Origin: Nanobdellota archaeon
GTDB lineage: Archaea; Nanobdellota; Nanobdellia; Woesearchaeales; JAGLGH01
Length of the DNA stretch: 5,952 nt
Assembly: GCA_023144115.1 (NCBI GenBank)
Contig: JAGLGH010000006.1
Coordinates: 1 to 5,952 of the forward strand
Direction of reading: 5' to 3'
Below, piece by piece: positions 1 to 5,952 of the stretch; within the stretch, counting starts at the first letter, position 1, and every line of letters begins with the position of its first letter. Below the pieces are notes generated by a model. That model searched no databases and was not told where the DNA came from. It saw only the letters and a program-made list of their open reading frames with translations. The position numbers and the translations under genes were made by a program.

Positions 1-1592
1 CCTGACCCTCCAGATTCCTGTTTACTTATATGAGTCGTATGGTCGCATGTTGGAGTGAATGTTATTGAGTCATCTCCTGCTGCATTCATCATCTCTGCAT
101 TTAGATAAGCTCCACCTGCTATTCCTCCAAGAACTATTCCCCAGCAAACAGCCATTGCTAGCGCCCAACTCCCTGCAAGGGTTGCACCACCAATAAGAGC
201 TGACCCAAAAGTTGACCAAAGACCTGTACCTAGTAGAGGACAAAAAAGGGTGATTACAAGAATAATGATAATAATAATAACAATCACAATCATCTTAACC
301 CAGCATCCGCTGCCAGGATCAACTTTTGCATTGGCGCTTGCTGTTTTTACTTCCTGCTCTCCGCAGTCAACAACAGTGTATTCGCTGAATCCTGGGATAT
401 CTGTATATACAAAGTTATTTTCATAATCTGCTCTTGTCATCAAAGGTCTCCATCCATTGCCTTCATTCCATAGTATTCCTACATTGCCTTTATGAGGCGT
501 CTTTTCCTCATCCCAGTACAGCACCAGCCTTTGAGGATTATTGAATCTCATTCCAGTCGGTTCAAATTGATATACTGGATAAGTAAGTTTATAGGATAAT
601 GAGCCATACTCAACTGTGTCATCACCCTCATGCAAAGGAACATTCTCTCGTGTTACATTCTCAGGATAGAACTGCTGCGCTGTTATGTTGTCCACAGAGC
701 TTCCATTAAGATTCATTGTTGTGCCTGGATTTATCAAGAGCTGTGCCATCCTGTCTAATGAATATATTGTAAATGGCATCAATGTCGATACTATGTTGCT
801 GTTCTCCTGAAGTTCAATAGTTCTAATAAGGTTTGAGCGCCTGAACCTGGAAGCAAAGCTTAGACTGAAATACTCTCCTTTCTCGAATCTTGTCTTGTCT
901 ATAATAGTGTAGATCAAAGTCTCATTATCAGGGCTTGCATAACTTACATCAAAACCAGGCGCTTCAATCTTTTCTATAGGCCTAAAGAAATTAAAATCAG
1001 GCTCAAGCTGCAGATTGATTATCTTTGATCCAGCTTCATAGATTCTCCTGAACCTGACATCCAGGCGAGAACTGAACTTGTCTTCAGTGGTCTCATATTC
1101 CTGTTTTGTGATTGTGATTGGATAATGCAGGTCAATGATAACATCATCTGCTGCAAATGTAATATTTGACTTGGGTTCTGTATATTCTAATTGCATTCCC
1201 TGCTGTTCAAATGTGGAATAATTAAGGCATAAAGGAAGATTCTCATCAATGTATAAGATAATTCTTTGCCGGATCTGATCAAGAGTAGGCTGGATATTTA
1301 TCTGGTCAAAGTACCAGTAGCTTATTCCATTGAGGTCAATCTTCTGCGGAACCTCAATATAGCCTCCTGTTTTTCCTGCAATCTTCAATCCTTCATAAGC
1401 TGTCTTTGAAATGCAGGATTCAATAAGGTTCCTTATATTTTTGCTCTCAGCTTCCAATTGCTGCTGTTTTTCAGCCTCTGCAACTATCTTTTTCTCTTTG
1501 ATTGTACTTGATGTATAAAGAACAAGTCCTGCAATGATAAGCAGTACAATACCTGCGATGATGAAATACCCTATCTGGCCTCTTTTTTTCAT
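1..1592 (-). CDS. Prepilin-signal membrane-anchored surface protein, C-terminus cut by window edge
   Basis: This is an open frame of 530 codons that runs off the left edge without a stop. Residues 1-6 are MKKRGQ, followed by a hydrophobic helix (about 7-26). This matches archaeal class III (prepilin-type) signals, cleaved between G5 and Q6. A charged helix (31-54) follows, then a region with C60, GGYI (76-79) and C122. I recall this pattern from an uncharacterised protein family common in Woesearchaeota/Pacearchaeota. Residues about 329-409 look like a ZU5-type beta domain of surface proteins (FEPTGMRF, a central GNGW, and GFSEYTV at the end). C410 and C430 precede a membrane helix (431-452, nearly all Ile/Val), a second Gly/Ala-rich hydrophobic stretch (460-497) and a polar tail with C516. 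Six N-X-S/T sequons lie in the central part, fitting an extracellular location. An in-frame ATG at 1616 would add eight residues. I prefer 1592 because a TATA-like box at 1619-1631 predicts transcription from about 1600, and no ribosome binding site precedes either start. Function unknown. Confidence 0.85.
   Translation of the reverse strand, partial: MKKRGQIGYFIIAGIVLLIIAGLVLYTSSTIKEKKIVAEAEKQQQLEAESKNIRNLIESCISKTAYEGLKIAGKTGGYIEVPQKIDLNGISYWYFDQINIQPTLDQIRQRIILYIDENLPLCLNYSTFEQQGMQLEYTEPKSNITFAADDVIIDLHYPITITKQEYETTEDKFSSRLDVRFRRIYEAGSKIINLQLEPDFNFFRPIEKIEAPGFDVSYASPDNETLIYTIIDKTRFEKGEYFSLSFASRFRRSNLIRTIELQENSNIVSTLMPFTIYSLDRMAQLLINPGTTMNLNGSSVDNITAQQFYPENVTRENVPLHEGDDTVEYGSLSYKLTYPVYQFEPTGMRFNNPQRLVLYWDEEKTPHKGNVGILWNEGNGWRPLMTRADYENNFVYTDIPGFSEYTVVDCGEQEVKTASANAKVDPGSGCWVKMIVIVIIIIIILVITLFCPLLGTGLWSTFGSALIGGATLAGSWALAMAVCWGIVLGGIAGGAYLNAEMMNAAGDDSITFTPTCDHTTHISKQESGGS
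261..293. repeat. Imperfect AAT trinucleotide tract inside a membrane-helix codon run
   Basis: Nearly every triplet here is AAT or a one-base variant (GAT, AAC, CAC, CAT). Read on the minus strand in the frame of the surrounding gene it gives a run of Ile and Val codons that forms the C-terminal membrane helix of that protein. The longest perfect stretch is only three AAT units (270-278). Gain or loss of a unit would keep frame and change helix length by one residue. Confidence 0.6.
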
Positions 1593-1618
1593 GATTATTC
1601 TGTTTATGAATCTCATTG

Positions 1619-1631
1619 TTTAAATATTTAA
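1619..1631 (-). promoter_or_regulatory. Probable archaeal TATA box for the leftward surface-protein gene
   Basis: On the minus strand this reads TTAAATATTTAAA, close to the archaeal TATA consensus. Archaeal transcription starts about 25-27 bases downstream of the box centre, which puts the start near 1600. That is inside the longer version of the gene (ATG at 1616) but just before the ATG at 1592, so it favours a nearly leaderless message starting at the MKKRGQ methionine. A weaker AT-rich box (CTTTAAAATA, around 1670-1680 on the minus strand) could instead serve the 1616 start. Confidence 0.5.
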
Positions 1632-1669
1632 CCAAAATTTGCCCTTTGAGTTGGACTTATGAAGAGAAG

Positions 1670-1703
1670 TATTTTAAAGTTGAATTGGAATCAAAATTTT
1701 ATA
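1670..1703 (+). promoter_or_regulatory. Candidate promoter(s) of the rhodanese gene
   Basis: Two TATA-like boxes lie upstream of the ATG at 1736. TATTTTAAAG (1670-1679) would start transcription near 1701 and leave a leader of about 35 bases that includes the G-rich element at 1723-1730. TTTTATA (1697-1703) would start it near 1726, almost leaderless and within that element. The first option makes more sense if the G-rich element is a ribosome binding site. The region is shared with the divergent leftward gene. Confidence 0.4.
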
Positions 1704-1722
1704 GCAAATAATACACATATCT

Positions 1723-1730
1723 GGGGGGAT
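1723..1730 (+). promoter_or_regulatory. G-rich element, possible ribosome binding site of the rhodanese gene
   Basis: GGGGGGAT ends five bases before the ATG at 1736 and stands out in an otherwise AT-rich leader. It resembles the GGTGAT/GGAGG part of the archaeal Shine-Dalgarno sequence but is not a perfect match, so pairing would rely on G-U pairs or a bulge. It supports the chosen start without proving it. Confidence 0.4.
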
Positions 1731-1735
1731 AAAAA

Positions 1736-2461
1736 ATGAAGAAAATAGCAATATGTATTGTAATGGCAGTATTTGTGGTATTGGCTGCCAGTTTGGTTAA
1801 TGCAGATTTAATACCTATAACAGCAGAACAGGCGTTTGATGCACAGGCTAGCCAGATTGATCCTGAGAGTGGTGATCCTGCTAAGGTTATTATAGTGGAT
1901 ATAAGATCTGTAGCAGAATATCATTGGGTTGGCGCGCCAGCGAAAGTAGATGAGATAATAACAAAGCGCAGTACCATAGTACCAGATGATGGAAAAGTAA
2001 ATGTATTTGGAAGAGGAAATAATCTTCTTAGATTTAAAGTGAATGGTAATTTAAGGGTACTTTCAGCAAAAAGTGTTGAAAACATGAAGACCTCTCCAAT
2101 TGCGCTTAATATACCATATGAAACAAAGGATTATGAAACATGGGAGAAGAAGCCTAATCTAGATTTTGCCGAGGATATTGAAGCTTTGGCAGAGGAGGAT
2201 ACTAGTATAATTCTTATATGCCGTAGCGGAAAGCGAACAACTAAGGCATATGCTAAGTTTGATACTAATTTATTTAAGGCAGTATATGAGATTGACCAGC
2301 CTGATGGCAAGAATGGCAGAGGGGGATTCCAGGGTACAAGTTATAGTGATGCATATAATGGCTATAGGGGATTTCCTGAAAGGAAGACCTCATTCCAAAA
2401 CCACGAATCAGTATCATGGTCTGATGCAGGACTGCCGATTCATATAGGTTGGGAAATATAA
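1736..2461 (+). CDS. Exported single-domain rhodanese-like protein
   Basis: The protein is 241 residues long. Residues 1-23 form a cleavable signal peptide: KK, a hydrophobic core at 4-20, and VNA before D24. The rest is a rhodanese domain. VIIVDIRS (51-58) is the first conserved motif, followed by EY (61-62). ICRSGKRT (161-168) is the active-site loop, with C162 as the predicted persulfide-carrying cysteine. The C-terminal part has GGFQG and ends with WSDAGLP, matching the end of bacterial periplasmic rhodaneses as I know them. C162 is the only cysteine of the predicted mature protein. About 54 extra residues lie between the EY motif and NIP (125-127), where typical domains have only a short GHIPGA linker. 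Rhodaneses move sulfane sulfur between thiols, but many extracytoplasmic ones have no known substrate and none can be named here. The gene has its own promoter region and terminator, so it looks monocistronic. Another frame across 2250-2447 is a shadow. Confidence 0.9.
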   Translation: MKKIAICIVMAVFVVLAASLVNADLIPITAEQAFDAQASQIDPESGDPAKVIIVDIRSVAEYHWVGAPAKVDEIITKRSTIVPDDGKVNVFGRGNNLLRFKVNGNLRVLSAKSVENMKTSPIALNIPYETKDYETWEKKPNLDFAEDIEALAEEDTSIILICRSGKRTTKAYAKFDTNLFKAVYEIDQPDGKNGRGGFQGTSYSDAYNGYRGFPERKTSFQNHESVSWSDAGLPIHIGWEI

Positions 2462-2478
2462 TTATTGAATTTTGCGTG

Positions 2479-2499
2479 GGGAGTTAAGCTCCCTTTTTT
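2479..2499 (+). terminator. Hairpin plus T-run terminator after the rhodanese gene
   Basis: GGGAG (2479-2483) pairs with CTCCC (2489-2493) around a five-base loop and is followed directly by six T (2494-2499), 17 bases after the stop codon. The T-run alone would be a typical archaeal termination signal, and the stem gives it an intrinsic-terminator look. A second T-run (2567-2573) further down could act as a backup. Confidence 0.75.
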
Positions 2500-2582
2500 A
2501 ATTATTTATGAAGTATGAAATTTTCTTGTTTTCAAAGAAATACTTTCTTCTTACACTTTCGGGTAATTTTTTTGTAGTTTAT

Positions 2583-2615
2583 TGTTTCTATTTATGAAAA
2601 CCTGTTTCTATTTAT
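2583..2615. repeat. 13-base direct repeat with 20-base period, possible operator
   Basis: TGTTTCTATTTAT occurs exactly at 2583-2595 and again at 2603-2615, so the copies are 20 bases apart, about two helical turns and on the same face of DNA. A partial inverted copy (AGAAAC, 2636-2641) lies just before the TATA box of the regulator gene. The placement upstream of a winged-helix regulator suggests an operator or activator site, possibly for autoregulation. That is inference; the sequence shows only the repeats. The rest of the 211-base intergenic region is AT-rich and holds the terminator, a weak AAGAAA/TTTCTT hairpin near 2535-2549, and no gene I can support. Confidence 0.6.
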
Positions 2616-2635
2616 CTTAATTATATTCTACAAAC

Positions 2636-2650
2636 AGAAACCTTTAAATA
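2636..2650 (+). promoter_or_regulatory. Archaeal BRE/TATA promoter of the regulator-surface protein operon
   Basis: TTTAAATA (2643-2650) is a textbook archaeal TATA box, preceded by the purine-rich AGAAACC that fits a TFB recognition element (BRE). The box centre is 26-27 bases before the A of the ATG at 2673, so transcription should start at or next to the start codon and give a leaderless message. The AGAAAC here also resembles an inverted half of the upstream direct repeats, so the BRE reading and the operator reading compete for these bases. Confidence 0.8.
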
Positions 2651-2672
2651 GGCAGAAGCCTCAGTTATATAT

Positions 2673-2972
2673 ATGAGTGCGATAGTGGAACTTATAGATC
2701 CTAAGATAATCAGCATAATTCATCTTCTCTTAAAGGATAAGGATGAGCTTTTCCATCTTCAGAAAATATCGCAGAACACAGGAATTCCTATTTCTACGAC
2801 TTTCAGGATAATTAACAAGCTGGTAGATATGGAATTTATTGACAGGCTCAATGTTGGCAATTTTAAGATTTATAGGATAGCATCTAATTCCAAAACAGCA
2901 GAATTAAGCAGAATCTTATTGGTTAAATCATCTTCATCAAAAAAACAAAAACGTGAGGTTATTAGGAAATGA
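2673..2972 (+). CDS. Small winged-helix DNA-binding regulator
   Basis: The protein is 99 residues long, with no signal peptide, membrane segment or cysteine. Residues 10-21 form a first helix. Residues 27-51 give a helix-turn-helix: HLQKISQNTGIP, then the recognition helix STTFRIINKLVDM. Residues 54-70 (FIDRLNVGNFKIYRI) form the beta wing. The tail (86-99) is Ser- and Lys/Arg-rich and could add DNA contacts. The fold is of the ArsR/MarR/TrmB-like type, and I recall similar short proteins with a TTFRI recognition helix in Woesearchaeota genomes. No ligand or metal site is visible. The start is fixed by a TATA box about 26 bases upstream, implying leaderless translation. The stop overlaps the next ATG by four bases (ATGA), so regulator and giant surface protein form one operon. 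It most likely controls that operon; whether it represses or activates cannot be told. Confidence 0.88.
   Translation: MSAIVELIDPKIISIIHLLLKDKDELFHLQKISQNTGIPISTTFRIINKLVDMEFIDRLNVGNFKIYRIASNSKTAELSRILLVKSSSSKKQKREVIRK
2955..2959 (+). promoter_or_regulatory. Ribosome binding site of the giant surface-protein gene
   Basis: GAGGT, nine bases before the ATG at 2969, is a perfect match to the core of the archaeal Shine-Dalgarno sequence. It lies inside the last codons of the regulator gene. A leaderless first gene followed by a downstream gene with its own binding site is the usual archaeal arrangement, and it fixes the start of the large protein. Confidence 0.75.
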
Positions 2973-5952
2973 GTCTCAATTTTTCTTTCCTGGCTGCAGG
3001 AAGGAAAAAGCGGAAGCTGGAAAAGCTGCATGAAAATATACAGCAAAATAAGGCAGATTTGATTAAGGCAGTCGAAGGTCTGGATGCGCAGCATCGTAAA
3101 GGTAAGATAAGTAAAGAAGTCTATAAGCTCAGATCTGGCGCTGTTATTGGGACAAAAAGCAAGAAAGACTGGATTAAGTATTATGATTCTTATGCAAAAG
3201 AGTGTAGGGAAAAGATTGATGAGCTTAATATTGAGTTTAAGGGTTTGGGCAGCGTAAGGAGAATCTATCAGGCTTATCCTTTTGTCCCTTATATACTGTT
3301 TGCAGTGATGATTATAGGTATGGCATTCTTTTTGGTGAAGCCAGCATTTATAGGTTTAGTCGTATATGAAGAATCAGTCAATGCAAGCGATGAAGTTCAT
3401 GTCCTGTTCAATGAATCTGGAACATATACCTGGACCTTGTCAAGACCTGGTGAATTGCGCAGCATAATGATGTCTGGCAGGGTGAGCGCAGATGGCTTTG
3501 CAGTTGTTTCAATAATCCATGATAATGTAAGTTATGTAATATTAAATTCTTCACAGCTTGAGGCTGGGGGATTTGGAGCTATCACTGGCTATGCAACATT
3601 TGAGGGCATGGAGGAAGAGGCAGATGAAATTGCTGTGACAGAACCAGTAGTTGTTGGTGAGAGTGATATTCCTGAGGATATAATTCTTGACATTGCGATG
3701 GAATATAAATCAGGCACATCATTTGACCCTGAAGATGACGGATGGGAATCAACAGGGGGCTTTATTGATTTTACTGTTGAGAATACAATCACAGACCAGA
3801 ATGAATCTCACCTATGCACAATATGGAAGATAAACAAAGCTTATAAGGAATGCTATGGGAGCGGACTGTGCTGTGATTTTGTTGAAGTTGAAAGATATGA
3901 TTCAGACTGGAAAAAACCCTTTATGGCATACTATGGACTGGAAGCCGTAGCTCTTGATAATAATGTGAGTGCGCAGATATGGTCTGTTGATTATAACCTT
4001 TCTCTTGATGACCCTTATTCAAATATCTATCGAAGCGAGGCAATGCAGTTGCCTGCTGTATTTTATTATAGAGGATACTTGTTTGAGGATGCATGCACAG
4101 ATACCTGTTTGGTTGCAGGGCTTGGCTTTAACGCAACCAATTATACATTACAGATAGATATAGGAAATGCAGAGCTGGAGATTGGGGCAATAGATTACAT
4201 TGTTTCTGTGAAGGACTTTATAGTTAATGAAACATTGGTGCAGCATGATGCAGAGATAGGCAAGCCTGTAAAATGGACTAAGACAAATACTTATGATTTG
4301 GCAAAGCCAGGGCATAGTATGAACATATCAATCAATGCAGAGAACATAACAGTATTCAAAAAGAAAGGGACAAAGATGGTTGCTGTTGGTGACCTGGATG
4401 CGGAGATAAGGAGTGAGGGAATAGTGAAAACCATTAGGGAGCATAATCTAGAGAAGCAGATAGAGAACCTGCAAAAAATAATTGAAAAAGAGGCTAGACC
4501 ACAGGAGAAAGATAATCTAAAGGATAGGCTTGATAATCTGGCTGCAGAACTGAAGCAGGTTGCTTCAGCTATTGAGAGTGATTTTATTTCAATAGATATT
4601 GCGGAAATTGTTGTGCCTTCAGAGACAGATACTATAGAGATTGAATATTATACTCCTGCTCCTGAAACAATTGAGACAAACATATCCCCAACTTCAAAAC
4701 AAGTAGTTGTGACATCAGAAGAGCATTATACAGATATCCTTACTTATGCCTCTCTTCCATCAGAATCAGAGCCTGAATCTGTGCATCTTTACTGGATTGT
4801 TAATGGGACAAGGAATGAGGTATTTGACATAACCAAGAAGGATACTAATGATAACGGCCTGGTTGACTGGATTGAATGGGTCACTCCGCACCTGAGCAAT
4901 CAGACTTATGTTATAGAGATTACTGGCGAGGGGTTGTACAACTGGAGCGCAGGAATGTTTTACAATACAACAACTGATTGGGAGAATGTTACCTTGTTGA
5001 ATGACAGCGCAGATACTTATTATACGTCAGGACATTATATTTCGCAGACCTTTGATGCAGGCAATGAAACAAGATGGATGAATATAAACTGGGGAGAAAT
5101 TGTAATCCTCTATAGCCAGGTTGTACTTCTTGAGGATGGATTTGAAGAGATTAGCTGGGATGCGAAATGGCAGGCCAATGGGGTGACTGACTGGAGCAAT
5201 TCTACAGACCTGCAGGCAAGCGGCAGTTATTCTGCAGAAAACATTGGCACCAATAATGACAATGATATGATATCTAATGACATAAATACTTCAATAGCTT
5301 CAGATATAAGGGTATTCTTCTGGTATAATAAAGATAAGCTTGAGGACGGCGATTTCTCTATCCAGATCTATGATGGCAGCAGCTATAACCACTGGCATGA
5401 CCTGGATGTTTATAACGGTCCTGACTTCTGCGCAGGGAATGGTGGTGATGGTACATGGTGCAGGTTTAATGAGGTAATAACAGATTCGCAGTATTTTAGA
5501 GATAATTTCAGGCTGAAGTTTGAGGGCACAGAAACAGATCTTAATGAAAGAGTAGCGATTGATGATGTTAATATTACTTATGCAAGGGAGACCAATATAG
5601 CTGTCAAGACAAGGACGTCAAATGACAATACAATCTGGTCAGCATGGTCATCAAACCACACAAACCCTTCAGGGCTAATCAATGCAAGCGCGAGATATTT
5701 GCAGTATAAATCCCTCCTGACAACGCTGAATAATTATGATACTCCTTTTTTGCAATGGGTTAATATTACCTATGGTATTGAATACAAACCTACCGTAACC
5801 TTAAACCACCCTGTAAACAATAATTCAATCAATCTTGATAATGTTGTGTTTAATTGCTCAGCTGCAGACAGCGAGGGAAACCTGACCAGTATAAGCCTTT
5901 ACTCAGATTATAAGGGCAGCTGGCAGCTGATTGAAACAAAAGAACTGACAGG
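2969..5952 (+). CDS. Very large membrane-anchored multidomain surface protein, C-terminus cut by window edge
   Basis: The frame is open for 994 codons to the right edge. Residues 1-100 are helical and rich in Lys/Arg, probably cytosolic. A membrane segment spans about 103-133. Everything after it is predicted to be outside: about 29 N-X-S/T sequons follow it against one before. After a beta-rich part (134-210) comes a Cys-bearing region (C283, C295, C301, C302, C376, C380). Residues 425-650 look like a module I recall from Woesearchaeota/Pacearchaeota surface proteins: GKPVKW near 431, IEIEYYTPAP near 556-565, and DTNDNGLVDWIEW then PHLSNQTY near 625-647. It is interrupted by a coiled coil (about 485-537). 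Residues 685-715 and 874-937 look like two halves of one beta-sandwich domain split by a MAM/LamG-like domain (about 718-872, with C821 and C831). From 939 an Ig-like domain begins (TVTLNHPV, FNCSAAD). No enzyme motif is seen. Adhesion, or a role in host or neighbour contact, is plausible but inferred. Other-frame stretches at 2870-3094, 3589-3792 and 3969-4157 are shadows. Confidence 0.88.
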   Translation, partial: MSLNFSFLAAGRKKRKLEKLHENIQQNKADLIKAVEGLDAQHRKGKISKEVYKLRSGAVIGTKSKKDWIKYYDSYAKECREKIDELNIEFKGLGSVRRIYQAYPFVPYILFAVMIIGMAFFLVKPAFIGLVVYEESVNASDEVHVLFNESGTYTWTLSRPGELRSIMMSGRVSADGFAVVSIIHDNVSYVILNSSQLEAGGFGAITGYATFEGMEEEADEIAVTEPVVVGESDIPEDIILDIAMEYKSGTSFDPEDDGWESTGGFIDFTVENTITDQNESHLCTIWKINKAYKECYGSGLCCDFVEVERYDSDWKKPFMAYYGLEAVALDNNVSAQIWSVDYNLSLDDPYSNIYRSEAMQLPAVFYYRGYLFEDACTDTCLVAGLGFNATNYTLQIDIGNAELEIGAIDYIVSVKDFIVNETLVQHDAEIGKPVKWTKTNTYDLAKPGHSMNISINAENITVFKKKGTKMVAVGDLDAEIRSEGIVKTIREHNLEKQIENLQKIIEKEARPQEKDNLKDRLDNLAAELKQVASAIESDFISIDIAEIVVPSETDTIEIEYYTPAPETIETNISPTSKQVVVTSEEHYTDILTYASLPSESEPESVHLYWIVNGTRNEVFDITKKDTNDNGLVDWIEWVTPHLSNQTYVIEITGEGLYNWSAGMFYNTTTDWENVTLLNDSADTYYTSGHYISQTFDAGNETRWMNINWGEIVILYSQVVLLEDGFEEISWDAKWQANGVTDWSNSTDLQASGSYSAENIGTNNDNDMISNDINTSIASDIRVFFWYNKDKLEDGDFSIQIYDGSSYNHWHDLDVYNGPDFCAGNGGDGTWCRFNEVITDSQYFRDNFRLKFEGTETDLNERVAIDDVNITYARETNIAVKTRTSNDNTIWSAWSSNHTNPSGLINASARYLQYKSLLTTLNNYDTPFLQWVNITYGIEYKPTVTLNHPVNNNSINLDNVVFNCSAADSEGNLTSISLYSDYKGSWQLIETKELT

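Noticed and set aside
2250..2447. Open frame of 65 codons on the plus strand in another frame
   Set aside because: It lies wholly inside the rhodanese gene, whose motifs (CRSGKR, WSDAGLP) prove the other frame; it has no ribosome binding site or recognisable domain.
2535..2549. AAGAAA/TTTCTT hairpin as a second terminator or small RNA
   Set aside because: It has six A-T-rich pairs around a three-base loop, weak and expected by chance in such AT-rich sequence; no T-run follows directly.
2583..2615. Direct repeats as a CRISPR-like or attachment-site remnant
   Set aside because: There are only two 13-base copies with a 7-base gap, no spacer-sized units, no cas genes and no tRNA or integrase nearby; a promoter-linked operator fits better.
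2870..3094. Open frame of 74 codons on the minus strand across the operon junction
   Set aside because: It is antisense to the regulator/surface-protein overlap, has no promoter or binding site, and its composition looks like reversed coding sequence.
3589..3792. Open frame of 67 codons on the minus strand
   Set aside because: It is antisense to the giant gene, which reads through without interruption; the Ser-rich product is typical of a shadow frame.
3969..4157. Open frame of 62 codons on the plus strand with a hydrophobic N-terminus resembling a signal peptide
   Set aside because: It is embedded out of frame in the giant gene at a region with sequons and cysteines in the main frame; there is no binding site or promoter.
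2969..5952. The giant protein as a classical S-layer protein, protease or glycosidase
   Set aside because: No catalytic motif is visible, and the N-terminus is a cytosolic domain plus an internal membrane segment rather than a cleavable signal peptide, so a specific label is not supported.

Overview
The window reads as a piece of a low-GC archaeal genome, most likely a DPANN archaeon of the Woesearchaeota/Pacearchaeota kind. No rRNA or other phylogenetic marker is present, so this rests on indirect signs: TTTAAATA-type archaeal TATA boxes, one of them about 26 bases before a start codon (a leaderless message); a KRGQ archaeal prepilin-type signal; Arg codons mostly AGA/AGG and frequent ATA; exported proteins rich in N-X-S/T sequons; and surface-protein modules that I recall as recurrent in these lineages.

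Layout. Bases 1-1592 (minus strand) hold the 5' part of a membrane-anchored surface protein. It has a prepilin-like N-terminus, an extracellular part with a probable ZU5-like domain, and a hydrophobic C-terminal cluster, and it runs off the left edge. A divergent promoter region of about 120-140 bases separates it from an exported single-domain rhodanese (1736-2461, plus strand), which ends at a hairpin/T-run terminator. A 211-base intergenic region follows, with a 20-base-period direct repeat and a very clear BRE/TATA promoter. This promoter drives a two-gene unit: a 99-residue winged-helix regulator (2673-2972) whose stop overlaps (ATGA) the start of a very large surface protein (2969 to beyond 5952). 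The large gene has its own GAGGT ribosome binding site.

How the parts may work together. All three larger proteins are predicted to act at or outside the cell membrane, so the window is a cell-envelope locus. The regulator is leaderless and translationally linked to the giant protein, so control of that surface protein is its simplest job. The giant protein also has a basic, helical cytosolic N-terminal domain of about 100 residues before its membrane segment, which leaves open a membrane-to-regulator link (inference). The rhodanese has its own promoter and terminator, and no functional tie to its neighbours is shown.

There are no RNA genes, CRISPR arrays, insertion sequences or obvious attachment sites. 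Both edge genes are cut only by the window and read cleanly, without frameshifts.
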